This document shows positions 8,722 to 17,600 of a DNA stretch of 31,764 bases, piece after piece. Made by a program: the position numbers and the translations under genes. Origin of the DNA: Nitrospinota bacterium (GTDB lineage: Bacteria; Nitrospirota; Thermodesulfovibrionia; Thermodesulfovibrionales; UBA1546); the NCBI GenBank assembly GCA_018896985.1, contig JAHILQ010000287.1, positions 1 through 31,764 on the forward strand, read 5' to 3'. The notes under the pieces are model-generated. The model made no database searches, was not told the DNA's origin, and saw only the letters and a list, made by a program, of their open reading frames with translations. How positions within the stretch are numbered: position 1 is the stretch's first letter; each line of letters opens with the position of its first letter.

Positions 8722-8808
8722 TTAAAAATCGAAAAGTTTCTCTATCTTCCTCCCTATATCCTTTGCTTCCATGAATGATGTCCCGATAAGCGCTGCGTCA
8801 ATGCCTGC
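8722..8808 (-). pseudogene. trpC: 3' remnant of indole-3-glycerol-phosphate synthase (trpC)
   Basis: Twenty-eight codons before a TAA read as the C-terminal end of a TrpC-type TIM barrel. The segment AGIDAALIGTSFM is the characteristic last phosphate-binding strand and loop of the family, followed by a charged helix. Just upstream in the same frame is a stop codon, and the DNA 5' of the junction reads in another frame as an unrelated tail, so only the 3' end of trpC survives. It lies directly downstream of the HepT gene and probably marks a recombination joint where an ancestral trp gene was replaced. Confidence 0.7.
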
Positions 8809-8868
8809 TGATTAGAGACGCAAGATGTAAGTACTCCTTAATATCCCCCAACCCCTCTGCCAGTTCCT

Positions 8869-9297
8869 CTACTTATTTTCTGTTTTCAAGTATTTTAATA
8901 TTGCCTCTTCAAAATTCTTAAAATCTCCGATATGCTTTTTAATAATTGTCACTACAATTTCAGTATCAACATCTTCATATCTGTGGACAACAATATTCCT
9001 GAATTTAATCATCTTATCCATAATTGCATATAACTCCGGCTCAATAATATTGTTTTCAAGCAGGACATTAAAAGTGTCGGCATAACTTGTCGGCGGTCTC
9101 ATGTCCTTATCAGAGATGATGTGATGAGCTATGTCTACACATGTCTCTATCATCATCTGTAATGTCCTTTCAATAATTCGCTGAAGTTTCCAATCAGACT
9201 TATACTCCTGAATTGTTATATCAGAAAACTCCTCAATCTGTTTTTGATACGTCTCAAGTTCTGAAATCTTTCTCAGGACAACATTCTTATCAACCAA
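8869..9297 (-). CDS. hepT: HepT-like HEPN ribonuclease toxin
   Basis: A small helical HEPN-domain protein, about 142 aa from the TTG at 9297. I prefer that start because AAGGAGA lies 8 nt before it and it overlaps the antitoxin stop by 8 bp; a longer in-frame ORF begins at 9345. The RNase signature RX4HXY is intact as RNIVVHRY (about residues 100-107). In the known MntA/HepT pair this motif cleaves RNA and its tyrosine is AMPylated by the partner. The gene is coupled to the nucleotidyltransferase upstream, the expected antitoxin. The gene is DUF86-like in size and fold pattern. Confidence 0.88.
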   Translation of the reverse strand: MVDKNVVLRKISELETYQKQIEEFSDITIQEYKSDWKLQRIIERTLQMMIETCVDIAHHIISDKDMRPPTSYADTFNVLLENNIIEPELYAIMDKMIKFRNIVVHRYEDVDTEIVVTIIKKHIGDFKNFEEAILKYLKTENK

Positions 9298-9712
9298 TTC
9301 CGTATCTCCTTGCAAAAAAGGCGTCTTCTTTGACCTTGAAATCAAAAAATTCCCTTAATGTTACTGATTCGTATATATGACGCCTGAATGGTTCCTTGTC
9401 AATAAGAAGTTTTTTGTTCTGAAGTATTCTGCCGGCAATGCTGAGAGACACGGTATTAAGCATCACAAGGTCAAGTTCTGATGTCCCAAGGGCGTTTGAA
9501 AGCCTGTCAAAAAGCTGGAGCTTATAGCCTGCGAGATTGCCGGTATCTTTCAAGTAGACTGCGATATCTATATCAGAAAGGTCTTTTACCTCTCCTTTGG
9601 TTAAACCGCCAAACAGATATGCAAACACAATATTGTCATCTTGAAGAAGGACATTCTTCAAATTCTGAATTCTTGATAAGATATTTTTGGGCAGCTTTTC
9701 ATACTTTATCAT
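9290..9712 (-). CDS. mntA: MntA-like nucleotidyltransferase antitoxin
   Basis: A minimal nucleotidyltransferase of 140 aa. The family signature GSX10DXD is present as GG (35-36) followed ten residues later by DID (47-49), and the third acidic residue is D81 in SELDLVML, so the catalytic triad looks complete. In studied pairs this enzyme neutralises HepT by transferring AMP to the RX4HXY tyrosine. It overlaps the HepT gene by 8 bp, antitoxin first, which is the usual order. No clear ribosome binding site or promoter was noted. Confidence 0.88.
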   Translation of the reverse strand: MIKYEKLPKNILSRIQNLKNVLLQDDNIVFAYLFGGLTKGEVKDLSDIDIAVYLKDTGNLAGYKLQLFDRLSNALGTSELDLVMLNTVSLSIAGRILQNKKLLIDKEPFRRHIYESVTLREFFDFKVKEDAFFARRYGIG

Positions 9713-9768
9713 GCCTAATTATCACATAAGGCAGTAAAGCAGTCAATGAAAATGAATTGAAATTGCCA

Positions 9769-10854
9769 TCACACATTAAACCTGAAATTGATTATATCCC
9801 CGTCTTTTACTTCGTAAGTTTTACCTTCAAGCCTCAGAAGCCCTTTTTCACGCGCGGCAGACATGCTGCCGTGTGATATGAAATCATCAAATGATACAAC
9901 CTCTGCCCTTATGAATCCGCGCTCAATGTCAGAATGAATTTTTCCTGCCGCCTTCTGCGCATCTGTGCCTTTCTTTATTGTCCATGCCCTGACCTCATCC
10001 TCTACAACTGTAAGAAATGAGATAAGACCAAGGAGGTCGTACGAGACATGGATTAATCTGTTTAATGCAGGCTCATGGATACCGAGGTCATTAAGAAATG
10101 CCTCTGCCTCTTCCGGAGACAACTGCGCAATCTCCATCTCAATCTTACCGCAGAGGGTTAATACTTTTACCTGTTTGCCTTTGAAGAATTTCTGAAGTTC
10201 GGAAGTTGTTCCAGCAGTCTCTTCAGAATTCAAATCTTTTTCCGAAACATTTAAAACAATAACCACAGGCTTTATTGACATGAACTGGAGGTTTCTTATG
10301 GTCTTTTGCTCTTCCTCTGAAAAGCCCATGTCTCTGAGAGCGGTCTCCTTTTCCAGCGCCTCTTTGCATTTAACAAGAACTTTCTTTTCTGTCTCATCAG
10401 GCTTCTTGCCTCTCTTTTTCCCCTGCTCCATCCTCTCAAGCCTTTTTTCAACAAGTTCAATATCTCCGAAAATCATCTCAAGCTCTACAGTCTCAGCATC
10501 ACGGACAGGGTTTACATTTGCCATCGGATGAACTATTGATTCATCCTCAAAACCTCTGACAACATGGACTACAGCATCAACGTCCTTTATGAGGTCAGAT
10601 ACTTTTCTGTTCTGCTCAATATCGCCTTTTGTAATGCCTATATAATCAATGTATTCTACTGTGGCGTATGTTGTTTTCTTCGGTTTATAAATCGCTGCCA
10701 GTTTTTCAATCCTTGAATCAGGGACCTTTACAACACCGGGATGAGGCTCTGCCGTGAGAGTTGGATATATTGTCGTCTCAAGGTTTAAGCCTGTCAGGGC
10801 ATTAAAGATTGTTGTCTTTCCTGAATTCGCAAGTCCGGTAATGGCTATTTTCAT
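9769..10854 (-). CDS. ychF: YchF/OLA1-family redox-regulated ATPase
   Basis: A universally conserved Obg-related P-loop NTPase, 361 aa against ~363 in E. coli. Motif G1 is GLANSGKT (7-14), G4 is the ATP-preferring NVSE-type sequence instead of NKxD, and the C-terminus is the TGS domain ending DIINFRFNV. It associates with ribosomes and is thought to affect translation and stress responses. It starts 4 bp after the ruvB stop and is probably co-transcribed with ruvA and ruvB. Confidence 0.95.
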   Translation of the reverse strand: MKIAITGLANSGKTTIFNALTGLNLETTIYPTLTAEPHPGVVKVPDSRIEKLAAIYKPKKTTYATVEYIDYIGITKGDIEQNRKVSDLIKDVDAVVHVVRGFEDESIVHPMANVNPVRDAETVELEMIFGDIELVEKRLERMEQGKKRGKKPDETEKKVLVKCKEALEKETALRDMGFSEEEQKTIRNLQFMSIKPVVIVLNVSEKDLNSEETAGTTSELQKFFKGKQVKVLTLCGKIEMEIAQLSPEEAEAFLNDLGIHEPALNRLIHVSYDLLGLISFLTVVEDEVRAWTIKKGTDAQKAAGKIHSDIERGFIRAEVVSFDDFISHGSMSAAREKGLLRLEGKTYEVKDGDIINFRFNV

Positions 10855-10858
10855 TATT

Positions 10859-11911
10859 TCAGAACAGCCCCTTAGGTATATTTATCCCGAGATGCTGATA
10901 TGCATGCTTTGTGGCAAATCTGCCTCTCGGAGTTCTTTCAAGAAAACCTTCCTGAAGGAGATAAGGCTCATAGACATCTTCTATTGTCTCTTTGTCCTCT
11001 CTCAATGCTGCCGAAAGAGTATCTACGCCAACCGGCCCGCCGCTGAATTTCTCTATAATTATAGAGAGGAGTTTCCTGTCTATGTCATCAAGGCCCTTTT
11101 CATCAACATCAAGGGCAAGAAGAGAGTCTTTTGTTATCTTCATATCAATTGCACCGTCTCCTTTCACCTGCGCAAAATCCCTTATCCTTCTGAGAAGCCT
11201 GTTTGCAATCCTCGGCGTGCCTCTTGAGCGCAGTGCAATCTCAAGCGCGGCATCATCCTTAATCTCTATGCCGATAATCCCTGAAGACCTCAGCACGATT
11301 TTTTTAAGTTCAGAGTGCCCATAAAATTCAAGCCTGTTTATTACTCCGAATCTGTCTCGTAAGGGAGATGTGAGAAGCCCAGTCCTTGTTGTTGCGCCTA
11401 TCAAAGTAAATTTGGGCAGGCTTAATTTCAGTGTCCTTGCATTAGGCCCCTGCCCGATGATTATATCAAGCTGGTAATCCTCCATTGCTGGATAAAGAAC
11501 CTCTTCCACTATCCTCGGGAGGCGGTGTATCTCGTCTATGAAGAGGATGTCAAAGTCTGAAAGGTTTGTAAGTATTGCAGCGAGGTCTCCCTGCCTTTCA
11601 AGCACAGGTCCTGATGTTGACCTGATGTTTACCTTAAGCTCATTTGCGATTATCGTTGCAAGGGTCGTCTTTCCAAGCCCCGGAGGCCCGCAGAAAAGGA
11701 CATGGTCTAAAGGCTCATTCCTCTGCCTTGCAGCAGTGATGAATACTCCGAGATTTTCCTTTATCTTTTCCTGTCCTACAAAATCGCTGAATGCCTTTGG
11801 CCGCAGATTGAGTTCATAGGTTAAGTCTTCCTCTTTAATGACTCCGAGCTGTTCGGAGTCAGGCTGGTCGCCTCGGGCGACTCGCTGAGGTGAGTCATCT
11901 TTACGTATCAT
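10859..11911 (-). CDS. ruvB: Holliday junction branch-migration ATPase RuvB
   Basis: The AAA+ motor of the RuvAB complex, 350 aa. Walker A GPPGLGKT is at 75-82, Walker B with DEIH near 126-129, sensor 1 GATTR and the arginine-finger segment LRDRFG follow, and the C-terminal winged helix ends EDVYEPYLLQEGFL..TPRGR. It is near full length and typical except at the N-terminus. Residues ~5-24 (DDSPQRVARGDQPDSEQLGV) are not RuvB-like and are encoded by a cluster of hairpins at 11839-11897, an apparent palindromic insertion that keeps the frame. The ATG has only a weak ribosome site. It follows ruvA by 35 bp and precedes ychF. Confidence 0.96.
   Translation of the reverse strand: MIRKDDSPQRVARGDQPDSEQLGVIKEEDLTYELNLRPKAFSDFVGQEKIKENLGVFITAARQRNEPLDHVLFCGPPGLGKTTLATIIANELKVNIRSTSGPVLERQGDLAAILTNLSDFDILFIDEIHRLPRIVEEVLYPAMEDYQLDIIIGQGPNARTLKLSLPKFTLIGATTRTGLLTSPLRDRFGVINRLEFYGHSELKKIVLRSSGIIGIEIKDDAALEIALRSRGTPRIANRLLRRIRDFAQVKGDGAIDMKITKDSLLALDVDEKGLDDIDRKLLSIIIEKFSGGPVGVDTLSAALREDKETIEDVYEPYLLQEGFLERTPRGRFATKHAYQHLGINIPKGLF
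11839..11897. repeat. palindromic element inside the ruvB 5' end
   Basis: Three adjacent hairpins: GACTCCGA/TCGGAGTC (about 11840-11860), GTCGCC/GGCGAC (11867-11881) and GACTC/GAGTC (11879-11896). The last contains the 13-mer GACTCGCTGAGGT, related to GATTCGCTGGGGT (minus strand, 25863-25875) and GAGTCGCTGGGGC (26601-26613). This suggests a REP- or MITE-like family. Confidence 0.45.
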
Positions 11912-11946
11912 AAAATTAATCCCATGTTCTTAATTTTAATTCTCCT

Positions 11947-12525
11947 CTATGTCTGCTCACTCCCTGTAAGATATTTTAAAGATTCTTTTAGTAAAGTTTC
12001 TATATCCTTATATCCTTTTTTGTAAGCTATCTCAAGCGACTCTATCGCCTCTGATTTTTTATACCCGAGATTAACAAGCGCTGAAAGCGTGTCTTCAAAA
12101 AGCCTGTCTCTGGATTTCTCTGCCCGGGGGAGCTTTTCCCTCAGTTCAAGTATTAACCTGTGCGCTGTTTTCTTGCCAAGCCCGGGTATCCGGCATAAGA
12201 GCGCAACATCCTCTTTTTCCATTGCATGCATAAAATCATCATGTGATATTCCTGAGAGTATGTTTAACGCCATCTTCGGGCCTATGCCTGTTACGCCGAG
12301 AAGGGTGGTGAATATCCTTTTTTCATCCTCGGTTGCAAATCCGTATAACTGGAGCGCGTCTTCACGGACATGAGTATAGATATTCAGAAAAACTGTGCTA
12401 CCTTCTGCCGGAAGATTCGAGAGTATGCTTAAAGGGACATTTACCTGATACCCCACACCGCCGGCTTCCACGATGACATTATCGGGCCTTCTTGAAATGA
12501 GCTTTCCTCTTAATGAACCAATCAT
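11947..12525 (-). CDS. ruvA: Holliday junction DNA helicase subunit RuvA
   Basis: The junction-recognition subunit of RuvAB, 192 aa, normal length. The N-terminal OB-fold starts MIGSLRGKL with the conserved GGVGYQV strand. Two helix-hairpin-helix motifs follow (GVTGIGPKMALNIL and PGLGKKTAHRLILEL), and a C-terminal UBA-like domain III (from ~140, ALVNLGYKKSEA) contacts RuvB. It is the first gene of the ruvA-ruvB-ychF run. No ruvC is nearby: the upstream side carries the accessory block instead. Confidence 0.96.
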   Translation of the reverse strand: MIGSLRGKLISRRPDNVIVEAGGVGYQVNVPLSILSNLPAEGSTVFLNIYTHVREDALQLYGFATEDEKRIFTTLLGVTGIGPKMALNILSGISHDDFMHAMEKEDVALLCRIPGLGKKTAHRLILELREKLPRAEKSRDRLFEDTLSALVNLGYKKSEAIESLEIAYKKGYKDIETLLKESLKYLTGSEQT

Positions 12526-12579
12526 GGTTTTAATTTTAACCTAAATTAGATTTTTATTTATTCTGCTATTTAGACAGTA

Positions 12580-13801
12580 TCATTTTACATCTCTTATGAT
12601 TTTCATTTCCACAAGTCTCTGCCTTTCATGCTCTATTTCTGCTTTTAAGAGTTTAGGGTTAGGCAGTTGTAATTTATACTTTGAGGCAAATATCATGTTG
12701 TTCATTCCGCCCAAAGCATACTCAACTACAGTTTTCTTTTTGCCTGTGCAGAGGATTAAACCCACAGGGTCGTTTTCTTCAGGAAGTTTTTCCTTGTCTT
12801 TAATATAATTGACATAAAGGTTCATCTGCCCTGCGTCAGCATGTGTAAATTCACCAATCTTCAAATCTATAGCAACAAGACATCTCAAAACTCTGTGATA
12901 AAGAAGAAGATCAAGGCGGTAATGACTTCCTTCAAGGGTTATTCTTTTTTGACGGGCAACAAAGGTGAAACCATTTCCTAATTCAAGAAGGAAATGCTCA
13001 AGGTGTCTGATTAAAGCATCTTCCAGTTGGGATTCAGAATATTCATCCTTCAATCCAAGGAATTCAAGAATATAAGGGTCTTTTATCTCATCTTCGGGTT
13101 TAAGGGTAATGGGTTTTTCATGGGCTTTGGCAATAACAGCCAATTTGCGTTTAGACAGGGCAGTTCTTTCATAAAGCATTGACTGAATCTGTCTGTCAAG
13201 CTGTCTTACTGACCAGTTGCCGCGGAACACTCTCTCCCTCATAGAATTCACGCTTAAAAGGTTCATCAAGACGCATAAGGAGGCAGTAATGTGACCACGA
13301 GAGGGGGAATTGTGCGCACAGCGTGTGCGAAATTTCAGATTGGCTATACAGTGTAGAGCCTTTCTTAGATTTTCCAGACACTGTCTGGGATTTTGGCGGC
13401 ATAAAAGATTCTTCAGACGGTGTATGAAGTATTGCTGATAATTCAGCAGACGGCGTCTGTCTTTTTTTTGTTTTTGAAGATTCTTCAGACATTGTCTGAA
13501 GAATCTTTTCCGATGGATAACCAAGATAAAACTGGCGCATTAAATTCAAATTTATATAGCCAAAGCCTTTACCAAATCTTTTAGTCAAATCTGAAGACAA
13601 TCTTCTTATAAGTTCTTTTCCATATTCTGCCCGTTCTTTCCCTTTTTGCTCATATTCAACAATCCTCCTGCCGATGAGCCAGTAGGTACCCACAAGCGCT
13701 GTATTCACATACCGCACCGCTGTCCTGCGTCCCTGATTGATGAGGGAGGCAACGTCAGTGATGAGAGAGGAGTATTTATTGCTCTTTGTAGGCTTTTTCA
13801 T
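12580..13801 (-). pseudogene. YhcG/DUF1016-family PD-(D/E)XK nuclease, frameshifted
   Basis: Two overlapping frames together make one YhcG-type protein. The 5' frame (13801 to ~13235) holds the DUF1016 N-terminal domain (from YSSLITDVASLINQGR through YINLNLMRQFYL) and ends at LSWSHYCLLMRLDEPFKREFYE. The 3' frame resumes at RGNWSVRQLDRQI and runs to 12580 through the nuclease domain (D..LLLYHR..VAIDLKIGEF). The shift of one base falls at about 13225-13245, where the family consensus passes from FYE to RGNWSVR. It is either a real inactivation or a sequencing error. Such proteins occur in defence islands. The linker (about residues 100-160) carries a degenerate repeat, see findings. It is the last gene of the accessory block before ruvA. 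Confidence 0.8.
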
Positions 13802-13825
13802 TCGCTGCTCTTTTCAATCATTTCT

Positions 13826-13912
13826 TTACCCTTCCAACCTTGCCTGAAGTTCGGATTTAAATTCCCCGTGATTCTTTTCCCTCAATGCCTTGAAGAATAA
13901 ATCATACCTCAT
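13826..13912 (-). pseudogene. short orphan reading frame or gene tail
   Basis: A 28-codon frame on the minus strand from an ATG at 13912 to a TAA, charged and helical (for example YDLFFKALRE). It lies between the coiled-coil gene and the YhcG gene and has no ribosome site. It looks like the C-terminal tail of a lost gene, but I cannot name the family. Confidence 0.25.
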
Positions 13913-13929
13913 TGAGGAAAAATTATTTA

Positions 13930-14649
13930 CTACTTCCCGCCAAAAATTTTCTTGATCAATGGCTTTTTCAGTTCGCTCATGATTTCTTCCATTTTTGTTT
14001 TTATTTCGGCATTCTGAGAAGTTAGCGATTCAATTAGTTTTCTATGTTCCTCATGTGTGTTCTTTAGCCCTTCAATTTCTTTTACCTGAGCATTAAGATT
14101 GTCTTTCGTTGTCTCAATAAGTTTGTGATAGCTGTCTATCTGTTGATTGAGATTTGAGATAAGAGCATTCTGTTTGTATAAAAAGTCTGCAATTCCTTTT
14201 TCAGCTTTTTGCATGCTGCTATCTACATGGTCTTTAATTTGAGATTTAAACGACTCTAACTCATTTAATTTTGATTCTACAAACTGTAGTAATTCTTGTT
14301 TTGTATCAGATAAAAATTTATCAATTTCTTGTTTTCTTAGTTTGACAAAGAAATTTAAGGAATTTGCCTCGTTTGAATATTCCTCAATAAAATTTTTTAC
14401 TTCTTTTTCCGCTTTTATTTTAGAAGATTTTATTTCTTGGGTGACATTTTCTCCTTCAGCTAGTAACTCTTTTAATCTATCTTCAATGGCAGATATTTGT
14501 CCTTTCTTGTTTTGCATATCTGAGAACATTTTCTGAGCATCATCTTTAATCCTTTTTAATGCCTCTAAAGTTGCAATGGATTGCTGGATAAAATTATCAA
14601 AATCTTTGAGTTTTTGCCTGATTTTTTCGGAATCAATAATCTCAGCCAT
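13930..14649 (-). CDS. coiled-coil protein of the RecQ defence operon
   Basis: A 239-residue protein, almost wholly helical and charged (rich in Lys, Glu, Gln), with heptad-like patterns from ~10 to ~225 and a basic C-terminus (KKPLIKKIFGGK). No enzyme motif, signal peptide or membrane span was seen. Its ATG overlaps the helicase stop by 8 bp, so it is translationally coupled to the nuclease-helicase and probably works with it, for example as a structural or sensing partner. An assignment beyond 'coiled coil' is not supported. Confidence 0.8.
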   Translation of the reverse strand: MAEIIDSEKIRQKLKDFDNFIQQSIATLEALKRIKDDAQKMFSDMQNKKGQISAIEDRLKELLAEGENVTQEIKSSKIKAEKEVKNFIEEYSNEANSLNFFVKLRKQEIDKFLSDTKQELLQFVESKLNELESFKSQIKDHVDSSMQKAEKGIADFLYKQNALISNLNQQIDSYHKLIETTKDNLNAQVKEIEGLKNTHEEHRKLIESLTSQNAEIKTKMEEIMSELKKPLIKKIFGGK

Positions 14650-17600
14650 AATATGCCCCCTCTATTTGTTGCTTAAGTTCTCCAAATCTCTTTGAATAAG
14701 TAGCTTCAAGTTCATTACATAGAAAGAAAAATCCGAAGCGCTCCTTCATGTCATTCAACTTTTCATCATGGCCAGTTTTCAACAGCTCTCCAGCTTTCCC
14801 ATAAAGCCATTTCATTCCATCATCGTTGTTAAACCTGCCATACTCGTCATCCAAAATAAAAAGCAACTCTCTCTTGAACTCAGCTTCTGAAGACCTGTAG
14901 AGTTCAATTACTATATCCATATGCAAGAATTCATTGGCAGTTCGAATAAGGCGTTTTGTGTTTGCTTCCTTTTCATTCTCTGGTGAAAATTCCCTACAAA
15001 AGTACAATGCCACTAAATTATTTGGAGAGCCTTCGAGGACACCTCTTGATCGATAATAAATTCCTTTTGGATAATTACGGAAAGCATCTCTCAACCTTAC
15101 TAATCTGTAATAGTCAAAATGTCCTGATAATAAGACATCGTTCAACTCTTTTTGCAATTCTATGGCTTCTGCAGTTCCTTTTGGAGGTACCCTTGTATCC
15201 CTCTTAAAATGCAAATCTCCAACACAAACATCACAGAGTTCACATTTATAGTCTTCTTCAAAAGATTTTGGATTTGTATTGAAAAATCGTAATATTACCG
15301 GTCTTCTGCATTCTCTGTCTTTATTCCATATAACATAATGTAGGTTCCATAACATGTCATATCGCATTCTAACGACTTCTTTATAAATGTGGTTAAGAAT
15401 AACCAATAGATAATCAATTATTTTGTGGTAGAACCATTTGTATTCATCATAATGCTGAAGATTTCTCCGATCTATTCTTTTAATAATGTCAGCGTCATAT
15501 TGCTCTTTGCATTTATTAATTCTGCTTGAAATTGTCTCTGGATTTTCAATTTCTGAAACTTCATAGAGACTATTTCTTTTTAAATATTCTATCAATCTAT
15601 CTGTCATGCCCTCTGTATTTAGCTTTAACCTAATTTTATTTTCGGGAGTTGTTTCAGTATAGGGAGTTACTTCAAAAGAAGGTAATCGATGTTTATAAAA
15701 AACAGAAAACTCTTGCACTATACCTAATATTTTCAGCCTGAACAAAGCGAGTTCATCACTCTTAAGTCTTGAATTGGATGATTTAAAAATAATCGTACCA
15801 CCAAAACCTTCAAGAAACGAGCTGATTAATTTATCCAATGTAGTAATTATGCTGGCAACATCTGCCTCAACGCTTGGATAGCTTCTTTTTATGAATACAT
15901 GCTGCTTCCCGTAATCACATAAACTTCCCCTCCCATGAGAACAGTTCCCTCTATTATTACACATGGGAGTTTTAGCCTCATCAATTTTTTCCAGTCTATG
16001 AATGCAATCATCACTCGGTATTTCCGCTAATATCACGCAATGAGCTCTTTCGTTATCCCTACCTGCACGCCCTGCCTCTTGATACCAAGATTCAATTCCT
16101 GAGGCAAAAGATGTATGCAAAATAAACCGTACACTCCCTTTATCTATCCCCATTCCAAAACCTTTTGTAGCAACTAAGATATCAAATTTGCCACTTTTGA
16201 ACTCGTTTTGATTCCTAAAAGTAGCTTTTTGATATTTTGTTGGTCTGTTAGCATCCTGAGTATTTGTCTGGACAAATATGTGATCACAATAGAGACACCT
16301 TTTTCTTCCTCTTGGAATTTCATCTAAGTCGGAATCTTCCCCGATTTCAGAATAATCGTCTTCTTCTACACTTCGGTCACTAATGTATTGATAGCAATTG
16401 CAGTTAGGGCACAGAGTTGGTGATTTTGAGGAAAACGCCCTGACTCTACCGTTTCCGTAATCAGTCAGTTCGTAGTCGTTTTCTCTTTCAAAAAATATTT
16501 CGGGTTCAATAATTTTCTTTGTTTCATACAGATAATGGGAGATACCATCATAGATTGAATATCTGCCATGAGGGTCAGCGTAAATAGAATAAATTATGCC
16601 TACATTCTTTTCATCCCGCATATTAGAAGTGGTAACAACATCGTAAATATCTTTTTTCTTTAAGGATTTTGGGATTGATTTGGTCAAGATTTGTTTGAAC
16701 TTCTCCTGTTTTTCCTTGTGGTCTTTAACGGTTACAATCTGGTAGCTGAAACTTATCCTGTCAAAATCTGTTTCAGAGATTACATTTTCATCTTTAAGAT
16801 TGAGAATATTTACAATATCTCTTCTGACCATTCCGCCTGCAGTTGCCGTAAGCGATATTATTTGCAAATCATCATTCTTTGCCTTTAAGGCTTGAAAAAA
16901 GAATGGAATATTTAAATATGAGGGTCTGAAGTCATGTCCCCATTCTGATATGCAGTGTGCTTCATCAATTATCAAATAGTTGATTTTTCTGAATTCCTGT
17001 ATTTTAATTAAATGTTCCAGAAATTTTTTGATACGAATCCTCTCTGGTGCAACATAAAGCAGTTTAATCTTTCCTAATAAAACATCTGTTACTATTTGCT
17101 CCTGTTCTTCTGGGCTTACATCACTGTTTATAAATTCCATTGAAGATATACCATAATTCTGAAGGGTTGACTTCTGGTCACGCATTAAAGAACGCAAAGG
17201 ACATATCACGATTGAAAGTCCCGGCTTTAATAATGCAGGAAGCCAAAAGCAAAAAGATTTTCCGCTACCTGTTGGAGATATTCCCAATACATCTTTTCCA
17301 CTAAAAATATGTTTAAACACTCTTTCTTGAAATGAATACGTCCCGTCTCTGTATCTGAATATCGAATTAGAATAATAGTTCAGATATTCTTTAATATCTT
17401 CTATCTGCAAATCGTTTCTGAAATTAAAGTCATCTTTTTCGTTTACTGATAATCTCGCCTGCAAATTTGGGTCACTGATTGCTTGTGAATTAATTTCAAT
17501 TTCAGATGCGAGTTCCATATTTGTTATAGAGATTTTGGGGTGCAACTGGTATTCATTATTCAAATCGTGATGAATGATTTTTATGTAGGGCAGATTGAGA

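Noticed and set aside
8495..8868. tRNA or CRISPR in the gene-poor stretches (also 24543-24843)
   Set aside because: No cloverleaf or regularly spaced repeat was seen; the 8-bp units are too short and degenerate for CRISPR.
9298..9345. Longer HepT start at 9345
   Set aside because: The TTG at 9297 has an AAGGAGA site and the usual overlap with the antitoxin, and the extra 16 residues are not HEPN-like.
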